64,000 nucleotides of DNA from PFJX01 sp031426815. GTDB lineage: Bacteria; Pseudomonadota; Gammaproteobacteria; Burkholderiales; Thiobacillaceae. Under the pieces are notes generated by a model, which saw nothing but the letters and a program-made list of their open reading frames with translations, was not told the DNA's origin and searched no databases. Location: positions 1 through 64,000 of the forward strand of contig JASJPG010000022.1 in the NCBI GenBank assembly GCA_031426815.1, given 5' to 3'. Position numbers and translations under genes: made by a program. Of the stretch, positions 17,097 to 25,991 are shown piece after piece (position 1 is the first letter of the stretch; the number at the start of each line of letters is the position of its first letter).

Positions 17097-17855
17097 ATGA
17101 ACGACACCCAGCTCCTGCGCTATTCGCGCCACATTCTGCTCGACCAGATCGGCATCGCCGGCCAGGACAGGCTGCTCGCCGCGCACGCGCTGGTCATCGG
17201 CGCGGGCGGCCTCGGCTCCCCGGTCGCGCTTTATCTGGCGGTCTCCGGCGTCGGTCACATCACGCTGGCCGACGACGACGTGGTGGAACTCACCAACCTG
17301 CAACGCCAGATCGCCCACGACATGGCCAGCCTCGGTGTCAACAAGGCGCAGTCGGCCGCTCAGCGCATGCTGGCAATGAATCCGGATGTCCAGGTGTCCG
17401 CGCTCAATCTGCGACTGCAAGGCGATGCGCTGGATGCCGCCGTGGCGCAGGCGGATGTCGTGATCGATTGCTGCGACAACTTTCCCACCCGGCATGCCGT
17501 CAATCGCGCCTGTGTGCGCCGCCGCAAGCCGCTAGTCTCGGGCGCCGCGGTGCGCTTCGACGGCCAGATCGCGGTGTTCGATCTACGCGCCGAAGCCGCA
17601 CCCTGCTATGCCTGCCTGTTCCCGGAACACGCGCGCGATGCGGAAATGCGCTGCGCCGAATTCGGCGTATTCGCCCCATTGGTCGGCGTGGTCGGCTCGA
17701 TCCAGGCGGTCGAAGCACTGAAACTGCTCATCGGCACCGGAGAAAGTCTGTCCGGGCGGCTCCTGCTGCACGATGCACTGAGCGCGGATTGGCGCACGCT
17801 GCGGCTGAAGAAAGACCCCGCCTGCGAAGTCTGCGGACCCCACGCCCGCAGCTGA
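17097..17855 (+). CDS. moeB: MoeB/ThiF-type E1-like adenylyltransferase
   Basis: Activates the C-terminus of a small sulfur-carrier protein (MoaD or ThiS) by adenylation. The start at 17097 (MNDTQLLRYSRHILL) gives 252 residues, close to MoeB and ThiF; upstream in-frame starts add non-conserved residues. It has the nucleotide-binding GAGGLGSP, the LADDDVVELTNLQRQ segment with the conserved Asp and Arg, DCCDNFPTR, and two CxxC pairs (CYAC near residue 174 and CEVC near the end) that bind structural zinc. Without MoaD or ThiS next to it, the partner is unclear; MoeB and ThiF cannot be separated by eye. It lies 31 bases after the preceding gene. Confidence 0.9.
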   Translation: MNDTQLLRYSRHILLDQIGIAGQDRLLAAHALVIGAGGLGSPVALYLAVSGVGHITLADDDVVELTNLQRQIAHDMASLGVNKAQSAAQRMLAMNPDVQVSALNLRLQGDALDAAVAQADVVIDCCDNFPTRHAVNRACVRRRKPLVSGAAVRFDGQIAVFDLRAEAAPCYACLFPEHARDAEMRCAEFGVFAPLVGVVGSIQAVEALKLLIGTGESLSGRLLLHDALSADWRTLRLKKDPACEVCGPHARS

Positions 17856-17858
17856 AAG

Positions 17859-18884
17859 TCAGGCTACCGGGTAAGGCAGCGGCCGGAATGCCAGCTTGGC
17901 GCCGTCGCGGCGGCTCAAGCGCACATCGCCGGCATCGACGCTGCTGCTATGCACCACGGCCAGCACATCGCAGCCGCCACCGGGGGCTGCCGCGGCATTG
18001 GCGACATGGCCGGCGGATTGATCGGGCAGATCGGCGCTGAACAACTCATCGCCCGGCTGCGCTGCCGCATCGACGTGGGCCAGATATAGCCGACGCTTCA
18101 CCTTGCCGAGATACTGGCTGCGCGCGACGATTTCCTGGCCGGGATAGCAGCCCTTGTTGAAACTGACGCCGCCAAGAATTTCCATATTGGCCATCTGCGG
18201 CACGAAATGGTCCTGCGTTTGCGGCAGCACCATCGGCACGCCCGCCTGCACCATCAGCCAATCCCAGGCTGGCGCGCCAACCGGTTGACAGGTCGCGGCG
18301 AGTTTTTGCCACAACGCCGCTGCGGCATCGGTCTGCACAAAGACATCGAAACGTTGATCGCCCAGGCGCAGCACGAAGCTCTGTTCGCCCTGCGCCATGC
18401 TCATCAATCCTTCCGGCAGGCCATAGCCCAATGCATCTGACAGCGCCGCGCTCGCCTCCGGGCCATTCACGCCCAGCCGCACCCATTCCGGGCCGGCATC
18501 GCGCGCTTTTACCTTGCTGCGCAAAATGAACATGGACAGGCGCTTCTGGATCGCCTCGCGCAATGCCGTTGGCAGCATGACCAGAATGTCGTCGCCGCGC
18601 TTCATCACCAGGAAATTGGCCAGCATGCGGCCCTTGGGAGAAAGATAACCGGCAAACACCGCGGCCGACGCGTTCAGATTGCGCAGATCGTTGGTGATCT
18701 GGCCGTGCAGGAAAGTTTGCGCTTCTTCACCGGACAAACCGATCAAGCCGAAGTGGGACAGATCGGCCAGCACGGTCTGCGCTGCTGCGGCGGCCAACTC
18801 GCCGGCGTTGTCGCCGAAACTGGCGACAACGCCATCGGCGAGCGTGGCGCCCTGGCTAGAGAGATATTCGGTCCAGGCGGTCAT
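17859..18884 (-). CDS. ygfZ: tRNA-modifying / folate-binding protein YgfZ
   Basis: Folate-binding protein of the GcvT-like family that supports iron-sulfur enzymes such as MiaB. It is 341 residues and contains the diagnostic KGCYPGQE signature with the conserved Cys, inside FNKGCYPGQEIVARSQYLG, plus the N-terminal LSHFGLIGLSGEEAQTFLHGQITND region. It converges with the MoeB-like gene, with only three bases between the two stops. miaB, encoded about 2.4 kb away on the same strand, is a known client in E. coli. Confidence 0.94.
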   Translation of the reverse strand: MTAWTEYLSSQGATLADGVVASFGDNAGELAAAAAQTVLADLSHFGLIGLSGEEAQTFLHGQITNDLRNLNASAAVFAGYLSPKGRMLANFLVMKRGDDILVMLPTALREAIQKRLSMFILRSKVKARDAGPEWVRLGVNGPEASAALSDALGYGLPEGLMSMAQGEQSFVLRLGDQRFDVFVQTDAAAALWQKLAATCQPVGAPAWDWLMVQAGVPMVLPQTQDHFVPQMANMEILGGVSFNKGCYPGQEIVARSQYLGKVKRRLYLAHVDAAAQPGDELFSADLPDQSAGHVANAAAAPGGGCDVLAVVHSSSVDAGDVRLSRRDGAKLAFRPLPYPVA

Positions 18885-18970
18885 GGAGCTAATCCTTGCA
18901 AGAGAGTGTCACGGGCAGATGCGCCCATAAGCGAAGAATTCAACGGGCAACACGCGGCAGTCCGAGCGGC

Positions 18971-19840
18971 CTACAACAAACCGGCTTGCGGCAGACGTTC
19001 CACCCGCAAGGTATGCAGTCGGCGGCTGTCGGCACGCAGCACGTGAAAACGGAAAGCGGCGATTTCGATCGATTCGCCGCGCTTGGGCACGCGTCCGAAC
19101 GCATGCGTGACAAAACCGCCGACTGTGTCGAATTCATCGTCGGCGAAGTTGGTACCCAATGCCAGGTTCAAATCGCCGATTTCGGTTTGCGCCTTGACCC
19201 GCCAGACGCTGCCGCTCTCACCGTTGCCCGCTTCGGCGCCATCTTCCGAGATGATGTTGTCTTCGGCCTCGTCGTAGTCGTATTCGTCTTCGATATCGCC
19301 GACGATCTGTTCCAGCACATCCTCGATGGTGACCAGACCGGCGACGCCGCCGTATTCGTCGACCACGATGGCGATGTGATTGCGCGAGGCGCGGAATTCC
19401 TTCAGCAGCACGTTCAGCCGCTTCGACTCCGGGATGAAGATGGCCGGGCGCAGCTGATCGCGCAGGTTGATGTCTTCTTCGTTGAACAAGCGCAGCAGAT
19501 CCTTCGCCAGCAGGATGCCGACCACGTTGTCGCGTTCGCCATCGACCGCCGGGAAGCGAGAGTGCGCCGTTTCGATGACATAAGGCAGGATGGTTTCGCG
19601 CGCATCGTTGATGTCGACCACGTCCATCTGCGCACGCGGAATCATGATTTCGCGCACCTGCATCTCGGAAACCTGCATGACGCCCTCGATCATCGCCAGC
19701 GCATCGGCATCGAGCAGATTGTTTTCGTAGGCCGCGTGCAGGAGTTCGAGCAACTCCTCGCGATTGTCCGGCTCACGCGAGAGCCAGGAGGTCAGACGTT
19801 CCAGGAAACTGGGGCGAGGTAGTAAGTGACTGTCTTCCAT
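18971..19840 (-). CDS. corC: CorC/HlyC-type CBS-domain protein
   Basis: Cytosolic CBS-pair protein implicated in magnesium and cobalt efflux. The start at 19840 (MEDSHLLPRP) follows the ybeY stop by four bases and gives 289 residues; an upstream start at 19903 would run into ybeY. After a short N-terminal helix (LHAAYENNLLDADALAMIEGV) come two CBS domains (from REIMIPRAQMDVVD to EQIVGDIEDEY) and a C-terminal CorC-HlyC domain (LALGTNFADDEFDTVGGFV). It completes the phoH-ybeY-corC order seen in many proteobacteria. Confidence 0.94.
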   Translation of the reverse strand: MEDSHLLPRPSFLERLTSWLSREPDNREELLELLHAAYENNLLDADALAMIEGVMQVSEMQVREIMIPRAQMDVVDINDARETILPYVIETAHSRFPAVDGERDNVVGILLAKDLLRLFNEEDINLRDQLRPAIFIPESKRLNVLLKEFRASRNHIAIVVDEYGGVAGLVTIEDVLEQIVGDIEDEYDYDEAEDNIISEDGAEAGNGESGSVWRVKAQTEIGDLNLALGTNFADDEFDTVGGFVTHAFGRVPKRGESIEIAAFRFHVLRADSRRLHTLRVERLPQAGLL

Positions 19841-19844
19841 CTGA

Positions 19845-20300
19845 TCAAGTATTTGCAGCGTAAGGGTCGGAATAACCCAGCAGCCGCATGATAAAGCCTT
19901 CAACCGCTTCCATTGTTACCGCTTCGGCTTCGGTTTCATGGTCGTAGCCTTGTAGATGCAGCATGCCGTGCAGCGTGAGGTGCGCGTAATGAGCGTCCAG
20001 CGCGATGCCCTGCTCCGCTGCTTCACGCGCCACCACCGGCGCGCAGATCACGATATCTCCTGCGAGCGGAGAGCCTGCAGCAGCCGCGCCGTAGGCGAAC
20101 GTCAGCACGTTGGTGGCGTAGTCCTTGCCGCGATAGTCGCGGTTGAGCGTGCGCCCTTCCTTCTCGCCGACCACGCGCAATGCCACGCAGGCATCCACCA
20201 TCAGCGCGGCTTTTGCCCAGCGGCGAAACTCGGAGCGCCGCGGCCGCACCGACTTCTTCACGGCGAACTGCAGGTTCAGATCAAGTTTGGGAGCGGCCAT
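19845..20300 (-). CDS. ybeY: Endoribonuclease YbeY (rRNA maturation factor)
   Basis: Zinc-dependent single-strand RNase for 16S rRNA 3'-end maturation and ribosome quality control. The protein is 151 residues with the diagnostic zinc motif HGMLHLQGYDH and the upstream LNRDYRGKDYATNVLTF segment. I chose the ATG at 20300 (MAAPKL), which overlaps the phoH stop by 20 bases, a normal arrangement for this pair, over upstream alternatives lying deeper in phoH. The conserved Arg in NRDYRGKDYATN is present. Confidence 0.95.
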   Translation of the reverse strand: MAAPKLDLNLQFAVKKSVRPRRSEFRRWAKAALMVDACVALRVVGEKEGRTLNRDYRGKDYATNVLTFAYGAAAAGSPLAGDIVICAPVVAREAAEQGIALDAHYAHLTLHGMLHLQGYDHETEAEAVTMEAVEGFIMRLLGYSDPYAANT

Positions 20301-21225
20301 AAAACGCGTCATAAGCATCGACGATTCGCGCGACCAGCGGATGCCGCACGACATCGTCATTCTGGAATTCGGTGAAGGCGATACCGCGCACCTCCTTGAG
20401 TACTTCGCGCGCCTCGATCAGGCCGCACTTCTGGCCGCGCGCCAGGTCGATCTGGGTCACGTCGCCGGTCACAACCGCGCGCGAGCCGAAACCGATCCGG
20501 GTCAAGAACATCTTCATCTGCTCCGGCGTGGTGTTCTGCGCTTCGTCCAGGATGATGAAGGCGTGGTTGAGCGTGCGGCCGCGCATGAACGCGAGCGGCG
20601 CGATTTCGATGATCTGGCGTTCGAACGCGCGCGTGACCTTGTCGAAACCCATCAGGTCGTACAACGCGTCATAAAGCGGACGCAAATACGGATCGACCTT
20701 CTGCACCAGATCGCCGGGCAGGAAACCGAGCCGCTCGCCCGCTTCCACGGCAGGCCGCACCAGCACGATGCGCTTGACCAGATCGCGCTCCAGCGCGTCG
20801 ACCGCGCCGGCCACCGCCAGGTAGGTCTTGCCGGTGCCGGCCGGGCCGATGCCCAAGGTGATGTCGAATTCCTGCATCTGGCGGATGTATTGATTTTGCC
20901 GCTCGGTGCGGCCATGCAGGCCGGTGCGCCGCGTCATCAAAACCGGAATGTCGTTTTCCTGGCTGGCAAGTTTCGGCTTGTGCACCGCTTCGACCAGAGC
21001 GAGCTGAATTTCGTCGATATCGAGCGGATTGCGCGCACGCTGGTAAAAGTCCTGCAGCAGACGCACCGCCAGCCGCGCGTTTTCGCCATCGACCTGAAAT
21101 ACTTCGCCGCGCCGCGCGAGTGTGACATTCAACGCCGTTTCGATCTGGCGCAGATTCTCGTCCAGCACACCGCACAGATTGGCCAGACGGGCGTTATCGA
21201 CGGGGACGAAGGAGACCAGTTCCAT
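20281..21225 (-). CDS. PhoH-like ATPase (YbeZ)
   Basis: Cytosolic P-loop ATPase of the PhoH family that partners YbeY in RNA metabolism. It starts at the ATG at 21225 and has 314 residues: an N-terminal KH-like RNA-binding stretch (to about residue 90), the Walker A motif GPAGTGKTYLA, the Walker B region with FIILDEAQN, and ALTGDVTQID-like VVTGDVTQIDL. It lies nine bases after miaB and overlaps ybeY by 20 bases, giving the miaB-phoH-ybeY-corC order. All nucleotide-binding motifs are intact. Confidence 0.94.
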   Translation of the reverse strand: MELVSFVPVDNARLANLCGVLDENLRQIETALNVTLARRGEVFQVDGENARLAVRLLQDFYQRARNPLDIDEIQLALVEAVHKPKLASQENDIPVLMTRRTGLHGRTERQNQYIRQMQEFDITLGIGPAGTGKTYLAVAGAVDALERDLVKRIVLVRPAVEAGERLGFLPGDLVQKVDPYLRPLYDALYDLMGFDKVTRAFERQIIEIAPLAFMRGRTLNHAFIILDEAQNTTPEQMKMFLTRIGFGSRAVVTGDVTQIDLARGQKCGLIEAREVLKEVRGIAFTEFQNDDVVRHPLVARIVDAYDAFYGRSQT

Positions 21226-21234
21226 CAAACAGCG

Positions 21235-22584
21235 TCAGGCTTCTTCACTGCGGACGACTTCGCCGCGCAAACTGTGCGGCATGGCCTGGGTGATGCGAAC
21301 ATCGACCATCTGGCCGATCAGGCGCGCCGGCCCGGCGAAATTGACGATGCGGTTGTTGTCGGTGCGGCCGGCCAACTCGCTGGCATCTTTCTTCGACGGC
21401 TTTTCGACCAGCACCTTCTGCACGCTGCCGACCATGCCAGCGCTGATCGCCCCGCCCAACTCGTTGAGACGCGCCTGCAGGCGATATAGGCGCTGGAGTT
21501 TCACTTCCTGCGGCGTGTCGTCGAGCATGCCGGCGGCCGGCGTACCCGGACGCGCGCTGTAGACGAAACTGAACGAGTAGTCGAAACCAACATCGTCGAT
21601 CAGCTTCATCGTGGCCTCGAAATCTTCCTCAGTCTCGCCCGGGAAGCCGACGATGAAATCGCTGGCCAGACAGATGTCCGGCCGCGCGGCTTTCAGCTTG
21701 CGCACGATGGATTTGTATTCCAGCGCCGAATAGCCGCGTTTCATCGCGGCCAGGATGCGGTCGGAGCCGGATTGCACGGGCAGATGCAGGTGCGAAACCA
21801 GTTTCGGCAAACGCGCATGCACGTCGATCAGGCGCTGGGTGAATTCGCGCGGATGCGAGGTGGTGTAGCGCATGCGCTCGATGCCCGGAATCTCGGCGAC
21901 CAGTTCCAGCAGCAATGCGAAATCGGCAATCTCACTGTCCTGCATCGCGCCGCGATAGGCATTCACGTTCTGGCCGAGCAGGGAGACTTCCTTGACGCCC
22001 TGCGCCGCCAGGCCGGCGACTTCGGCCAGCACATCGTCGAGCGGCCGCGAGACTTCCTCGCCGCGCGTGTAAGGCACCACGCAGAACGTGCAGTACTTGC
22101 TGCAGCCCTCCATGATCGACACGAAAGCGGTCGCGCCTTCGACGCGGGCCGGCGGCAGATGATCGAACTTTTCGATTTCCGGGAACGAGATATCCACCTG
22201 CGGGCGACCGGAACTCCGCCGCATTTCCATCATCTGCGGTAGACGATGCAGTGTCTGCGGCCCGAACACGAGATCGACGTAGGGCGCGCGCTGCACGATG
22301 GCCGCACCTTCCTGGCTGGCAACGCAACCGCCGACGCCGATGATCAGATTGGGATTCTTCTGCTTCAGGTGGCGCACCATGCCCAGATCGGTGAACACTT
22401 TTTCCTGGGCTTTTTCACGTACGGAACAGGTGTTGAACAGGATGACATCCGCATCTTCCGGCTTGTCGGTCTGCTCATAGCCTTCACCCGCGACGCCTGA
22501 CAAGGCCAGTACGTCGGCCATCTTGTCGGAGTCGTACTCGTTCATCTGGCAACCGAAGGTGCGGATGAATACTTTGCGGGTCAT
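21235..22584 (-). CDS. miaB: tRNA-2-methylthio-N6-dimethylallyladenosine synthase
   Basis: Radical SAM methylthiotransferase that converts i6A37 to ms2i6A37 in tRNA. The 449-residue protein has the auxiliary cluster cysteines Cys12, Cys53 and Cys87, the radical SAM CxxxCxxC at Cys161, Cys165 and Cys168, and a C-terminal TRAM domain (LVEKPSKKDASELAGRTDNNRIVNF). Length and order match MiaB, not the ribosomal RimO. The ATG at 22584 lies 19 bases after the tRNA gene, so the tRNA may be transcribed with it. Confidence 0.97.
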   Translation of the reverse strand: MTRKVFIRTFGCQMNEYDSDKMADVLALSGVAGEGYEQTDKPEDADVILFNTCSVREKAQEKVFTDLGMVRHLKQKNPNLIIGVGGCVASQEGAAIVQRAPYVDLVFGPQTLHRLPQMMEMRRSSGRPQVDISFPEIEKFDHLPPARVEGATAFVSIMEGCSKYCTFCVVPYTRGEEVSRPLDDVLAEVAGLAAQGVKEVSLLGQNVNAYRGAMQDSEIADFALLLELVAEIPGIERMRYTTSHPREFTQRLIDVHARLPKLVSHLHLPVQSGSDRILAAMKRGYSALEYKSIVRKLKAARPDICLASDFIVGFPGETEEDFEATMKLIDDVGFDYSFSFVYSARPGTPAAGMLDDTPQEVKLQRLYRLQARLNELGGAISAGMVGSVQKVLVEKPSKKDASELAGRTDNNRIVNFAGPARLIGQMVDVRITQAMPHSLRGEVVRSEEA

Positions 22585-22602
22585 GCTGGATATAAGGGGA
22601 TG

Positions 22603-22679
22603 TGGTGGTGATGGGCGGAATCGAACCGCCGACCTGTGGGTTATGAATCCACCGCTCTAACCGTCTGAGCTACATCACC
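22603..22679 (-). tRNA. tRNA with CAU anticodon (Met type)
   Basis: A 77-nt cloverleaf on the minus strand. Acceptor stem GGTGATG pairs with CATCACC, the D arm is GCTC...GAGC, the anticodon loop TTCATAA holds CAU, the T arm is GGCGG-TTCGATT-CCGCC, and CCA is encoded at 22603-22605. The anticodon stem has an A31-C39 mismatch beside four good pairs (G27-C43 to G30-C40). The identity is most likely elongator Met; an Ile2 tRNA, whose CAU is modified to lysidine, is not excluded. It sits just upstream of miaB. Confidence 0.93.
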
Positions 22680-22742
22680 ACGGCAGAAATGAGGCGCGGA
22701 TTATCGTGATCGAGGGGGCTTCTGTCAACGATACGAGACCGT

Positions 22743-23510
22743 TCATGGCAAGCGGATAGTTGCTTGCAGTCCGGCCAGCAAGCCTGCGCTGTGTGGCACG
22801 GCAACTTCCAGGGAGTAACGATGATCGGCGCTGGCCGAGAGCGCACGCACTTTGCCCGGCAGATTCGAGTCGCCCAGCGACACCGTCGCCTTGTCGCCCA
22901 AGCGTAGGCCGACAGCCTGGGCTGCGCTGATTTGCGCACGCGCGATGAATTCATCGGCGCGGGCCACGGTAACCACGGCGGCAGGTTGGCACTGACTGGT
23001 AATCGCCAAACCGGGCTCGGCATGTCGCAACAACACCACACCATCGAACGGTGCGCGCAATTCGGTTTCGGCCAGCAGGCGACGCGCCCGTTCCACGCGC
23101 GCTTGCGCGGCCGCCAGCCCGGAACTGGCGCGGGCAAAGCGCAACTTGGCGGCATCCAGTTCGGTGGTGGAGGCGACCGTGCGGGCATACAGTTCCTGCA
23201 CCCGATCCAGGTCGCGTTTGGCCTCGCCATGTTCTTCGCCGAGACGATCCATGTCGGCCCGGGATTCCGCCACACCCGCCTTGAACAGGGCGGGGTCGAC
23301 GCTGGCCAGAACTTCGCCCTTGCGGACATTCTGTCCGGCTTGCACGGAGACGCTATCCAGCACGCCGGAAACGGGCAACGTCAGCGCAACCCGGCCCGAC
23401 CAATCCAGCACTGCGGGGTATTCCGTCGCCTGGGCAAGCGTCGCCGCAAAGGAACACGCTGCAATCAGCAATCGGCCGCGCAGGTTCGGGGTATGCATTT
23501 TCTTGCTCAC
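22743..23510 (-). CDS. Short RND/HlyD-type periplasmic adaptor
   Basis: A membrane-fusion-like protein of 255 residues, shorter than usual (350-400). The start is the GTG at 23510, overlapping the tolC-type stop as GTGA and preceded by AGGAAA; an ATG 12 bases further in is the alternative. A signal peptide is followed by a lipoyl-like domain (LPVSGVLDSVSVQAGQNVRKGEVLASVDP), an alpha-helical hairpin (residues 75-145), the second lipoyl half with ELRAPFDGVVLLRHAEPGLAI, and a beta-barrel; the C-terminal membrane-proximal domain is reduced. There is no permease gene in the operon; the next feature is a tRNA. It may work with a transporter encoded elsewhere. Confidence 0.85.
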   Translation of the reverse strand: MSKKMHTPNLRGRLLIAACSFAATLAQATEYPAVLDWSGRVALTLPVSGVLDSVSVQAGQNVRKGEVLASVDPALFKAGVAESRADMDRLGEEHGEAKRDLDRVQELYARTVASTTELDAAKLRFARASSGLAAAQARVERARRLLAETELRAPFDGVVLLRHAEPGLAITSQCQPAAVVTVARADEFIARAQISAAQAVGLRLGDKATVSLGDSNLPGKVRALSASADHRYSLEVAVPHSAGLLAGLQATIRLP

Positions 23511-24814
23511 TTGGTTTCCTCTACTTTCGCCAGTCCGATCCGCTTCGCCAATTGCTGTGGCCCACCCATCAGCGCTTCCAGACGCGCCCAGGCCAGGGCC
23601 AGGCGATATTCGACGGCGCGACGTTTCAATTGCGCATATTGCGTTTCGGCCATGCTGCTGCCGAGGTTGGTCTTCAATTCCATCTCATACTCGGCGCGCG
23701 CCTTTTCCAGCGCCAGATCGCGCCAGGTCGCGTTCATCTCGGCGCTGCGGCGCGCGGTTTCACGCAAGTAGCGGATTTCTTCCATGGTTTCCAGCAAGGA
23801 GAGACGCAAATCCGTGACCAGCTTGTCATGCTGCGCCTGCAGTTCATGGAAGCGCGCCTGTTCGCGGCCCAGGCGTGCATCGACGCGGCCGCCCTGCCAG
23901 AGCGGCCAGGAAAAATTGAAACCGGCGCGCAGATCGTCCCGCGTCGAAGCGTCGCGGCTCCATGCCGCCGCCTCCGCTTCGAATTCAACGCTGGGTCGAT
24001 TGTCCGCGCGGACACCGTTCAACCGGTGGCGGGCGGCGGCGAGCAACTGTTTCTGCGCGGCCAGACGCGGATTCCCGGCCAGGACATCGGCCAGCAAGAC
24101 ATCGAGTTCGGGCAAGGTACGCTCGTTGTCCGGCAATTTCGGATCGACCAGATCGTCCAGAACCGTGCCGGGCAGATTCATCGCGACCGCCAACGCCATC
24201 CGCTTTTCCCGCAGGCCGCGTCGCACGTCGTTGCGACGCGCCTGGGCATCGAAATAACGCGCCTCCAGTTCCGCCAATTCCCACTGTGCGACCTGCCCCA
24301 CAGCCTGGCGGTCCTTGGCGTTATCCCAGCTGACATAGGCCGTCGCCTGCGCTTCGGTATCGGCGGCGTCCTGCATGTCGGCCAGCAACACATCGAAATA
24401 GCGCGTCATCAGCGTCAGGCGACGTTGTGCGCGCGTATCCAGCAACTGCAGGCTGCGCGCCTCGCGTTCCTGCTCGGTAGCCAGGGTACTGGCTTGCTGG
24501 CGTCCGAAATCGAGCAGGGTTTTGCGCGCGTTGAGCTTGATCAGGTGGTCCGGCTGGTAACGGTCGTTGAACAACTTGTTGCGGCCGCTGCGCAGCGAAG
24601 CATCCAGCGTCAGACGGAAGTCATTCAGGCTTTGCGCCAACTGCGCTTCGGCCTCCGCCATTTCGTTCTGCGCGCGCACCAACTCCAGTTCTGGATGGCT
24701 GGAATCGGCATGCGCCAGGACGGCATCCAGCGTCAACGCGGCTGCGTGCGAGAGCGACGCAACGGCAAACAACACGCCGACCCACGCACCCTGGCGTAAC
24801 CAACCGCCCCTCAT
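23507..24814 (-). CDS. TolC-family outer membrane protein
   Basis: Outer-membrane channel component, 435 residues. Its start at 24814 overlaps the stop of the upstream thioredoxin-like gene as ATGA, and its own stop overlaps the adaptor start, so translation of the three is coupled. A signal peptide (to about residue 24) is followed by two OEP domains with long helices (SSHPELELVRAQNEMAEAEAQLAQ and later ARAEYEMELKTNLG). It is unlike the TolC of the 10.4 kb pump in sequence. Coupling a channel gene with thioredoxin-fold genes is uncommon. Confidence 0.9.
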   Translation of the reverse strand: MRGGWLRQGAWVGVLFAVASLSHAAALTLDAVLAHADSSHPELELVRAQNEMAEAEAQLAQSLNDFRLTLDASLRSGRNKLFNDRYQPDHLIKLNARKTLLDFGRQQASTLATEQEREARSLQLLDTRAQRRLTLMTRYFDVLLADMQDAADTEAQATAYVSWDNAKDRQAVGQVAQWELAELEARYFDAQARRNDVRRGLREKRMALAVAMNLPGTVLDDLVDPKLPDNERTLPELDVLLADVLAGNPRLAAQKQLLAAARHRLNGVRADNRPSVEFEAEAAAWSRDASTRDDLRAGFNFSWPLWQGGRVDARLGREQARFHELQAQHDKLVTDLRLSLLETMEEIRYLRETARRSAEMNATWRDLALEKARAEYEMELKTNLGSSMAETQYAQLKRRAVEYRLALAWARLEALMGGPQQLAKRIGLAKVEETK

Positions 24815-25323
24815 TGCTTGATGCTCAGGCGCTTGTAAACGTTGAACGGCGCAGCTTTATAAGCGCCTTCGACGACATAGCGGCCGAGCAGGAGGAACTC
24901 ATCCGTAGTCTGGGTTGTACCGGTAAAGCGGGTTACGGCATTGCCATCCAGATCGAAGAAAACGAAGGTTGGCGTCGCGCGAGCGCGTTGTTCCAGCGCG
25001 AACGCTTTTTCCGTGGTTTCCTTGCCCTTGAAATCGACCATCGCGGTGTCGCCCTTCACGTCGACCGGATAGATCAGGAAATGCCGGCGAAAGTAATCCT
25101 GCACCACGTCCTGATTCAGGATGGTCGCTTTCATGCGGGCGCAGAACGGGCATTCGTCCATTTCGAACATGATCAGCACGCCTTGCTTGCCCTCGGCCTT
25201 GGCGGTAGCCAGTTCATCCTTGAAATCGCCCATCTTGGACATGAAGAAATGGGCGTGCGCATCGCGCACTTCAGCCAGAACCGGCGTAGCCAGGAACGCA
25301 AGCACAAGCAACAACCAACGCAT
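24811..25323 (-). CDS. Periplasmic thioredoxin-fold protein (SoxW-like)
   Basis: Exported thiol-disulfide protein of 170 residues. From the ATG at 25323, with GGAG eight bases upstream, it has a signal peptide (MRWLLLVLAFLATPVLA) and a thioredoxin fold with the redox pair CPFC in FEMDECPFCARMK and the cis-proline in ATPTFVFFD. It resembles SoxW-type and thioredoxin-related proteins that reduce periplasmic c-type cytochromes or Sox components, but no sox or ccm gene is nearby. It is 12 bases downstream of a TlpA-like gene and overlaps the following tolC-type gene, so it belongs to that operon. Confidence 0.88.
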   Translation of the reverse strand: MRWLLLVLAFLATPVLAEVRDAHAHFFMSKMGDFKDELATAKAEGKQGVLIMFEMDECPFCARMKATILNQDVVQDYFRRHFLIYPVDVKGDTAMVDFKGKETTEKAFALEQRARATPTFVFFDLDGNAVTRFTGTTQTTDEFLLLGRYVVEGAYKAAPFNVYKRLSIKQ

Positions 25324-25335
25324 CAAAAGATCTCC

Positions 25336-25785
25336 TTATTTCTTGGCATGAATGTAACGTTCGACCGCTTCGCGCGTCAGCGCGCCGACGTTGTAGGCGA
25401 CAACCTTGCCCTGCGGGTTATAGAGGTAGGTTGTCGGCAAACCGGGGATCGAACCGACCTGCGCGGCAGATTTCTGATCGCCGAGAATGATCGGATAAGA
25501 CACCATCATCTGATCGGAGAACTGCAACACCGCCTTGCCATCCCGGTAATCCATCGCCACGCCCAGCACGATCAGATTGTTTTTCTTGTTCTCGTGCAGC
25601 GCGACCAGATCGGGAATCTCCTCCAGGCAGGGCGGACACCATGTCGCCCAGAAATTCACCAACACCCACTTGCCCTTGTATTGCGCCAGCGTATGGGTCT
25701 TGCCCTTGCTGTCGACCAGAGTAAATGCCTGCGCAGACAGGCTAAGCAGCGCCAGGCAGATCAGAAAAACAGCACGTCGCATCAT
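25336..25785 (-). CDS. TlpA/ResA-type periplasmic disulfide reductase
   Basis: A 149-residue exported thioredoxin-like protein. The start at 25785 (MMRRAVFLICLALL) gives a clean signal peptide; a start further upstream would add over 50 residues without signal character. The fold includes LVNFWATWCPPCLEEIPDL with the active site CPPC, and the cis-proline segment IPGLPTTYLYNPQGKVV. TlpA-family proteins keep periplasmic cysteines reduced, often for cytochrome c or copper-centre assembly. It heads a leftward operon with a second thioredoxin-fold protein, a TolC protein and an adaptor. Confidence 0.92.
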   Translation of the reverse strand: MMRRAVFLICLALLSLSAQAFTLVDSKGKTHTLAQYKGKWVLVNFWATWCPPCLEEIPDLVALHENKKNNLIVLGVAMDYRDGKAVLQFSDQMMVSYPIILGDQKSAAQVGSIPGLPTTYLYNPQGKVVAYNVGALTREAVERYIHAKK

Positions 25786-25937
25786 GTCTAGTCTCGAAAA
25801 ATGGAGGAAATAGGAGTCACCAACCAGGCGAGAGTTCAGCAACTGCCCAAAGATTTGCCCATATTGCTCAGAATGTCGCTTGCAAGGTAAACAGCCAGGC
25901 GAGCAGATTCTCGGCGCGAATACTTTGGAAAAGCCTT

Positions 25938-25965
25938 TTGCGGTCAATTTTCAGGAAGGTAGAAT
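25938..25965 (+). promoter_or_regulatory. Sigma-70-like promoter for the PilZ-like gene
   Basis: TTGCGG (25938-25943) and TAGAAT (25960-25965) are separated by 16 bases, about 27 bases before the ATG at 25992, in the divergent gap between the TlpA-like and PilZ-like genes. The match is by eye only. Confidence 0.45.
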
Positions 25966-25991
25966 GCCGCACGGAGGAGTTAAGCAAACCA

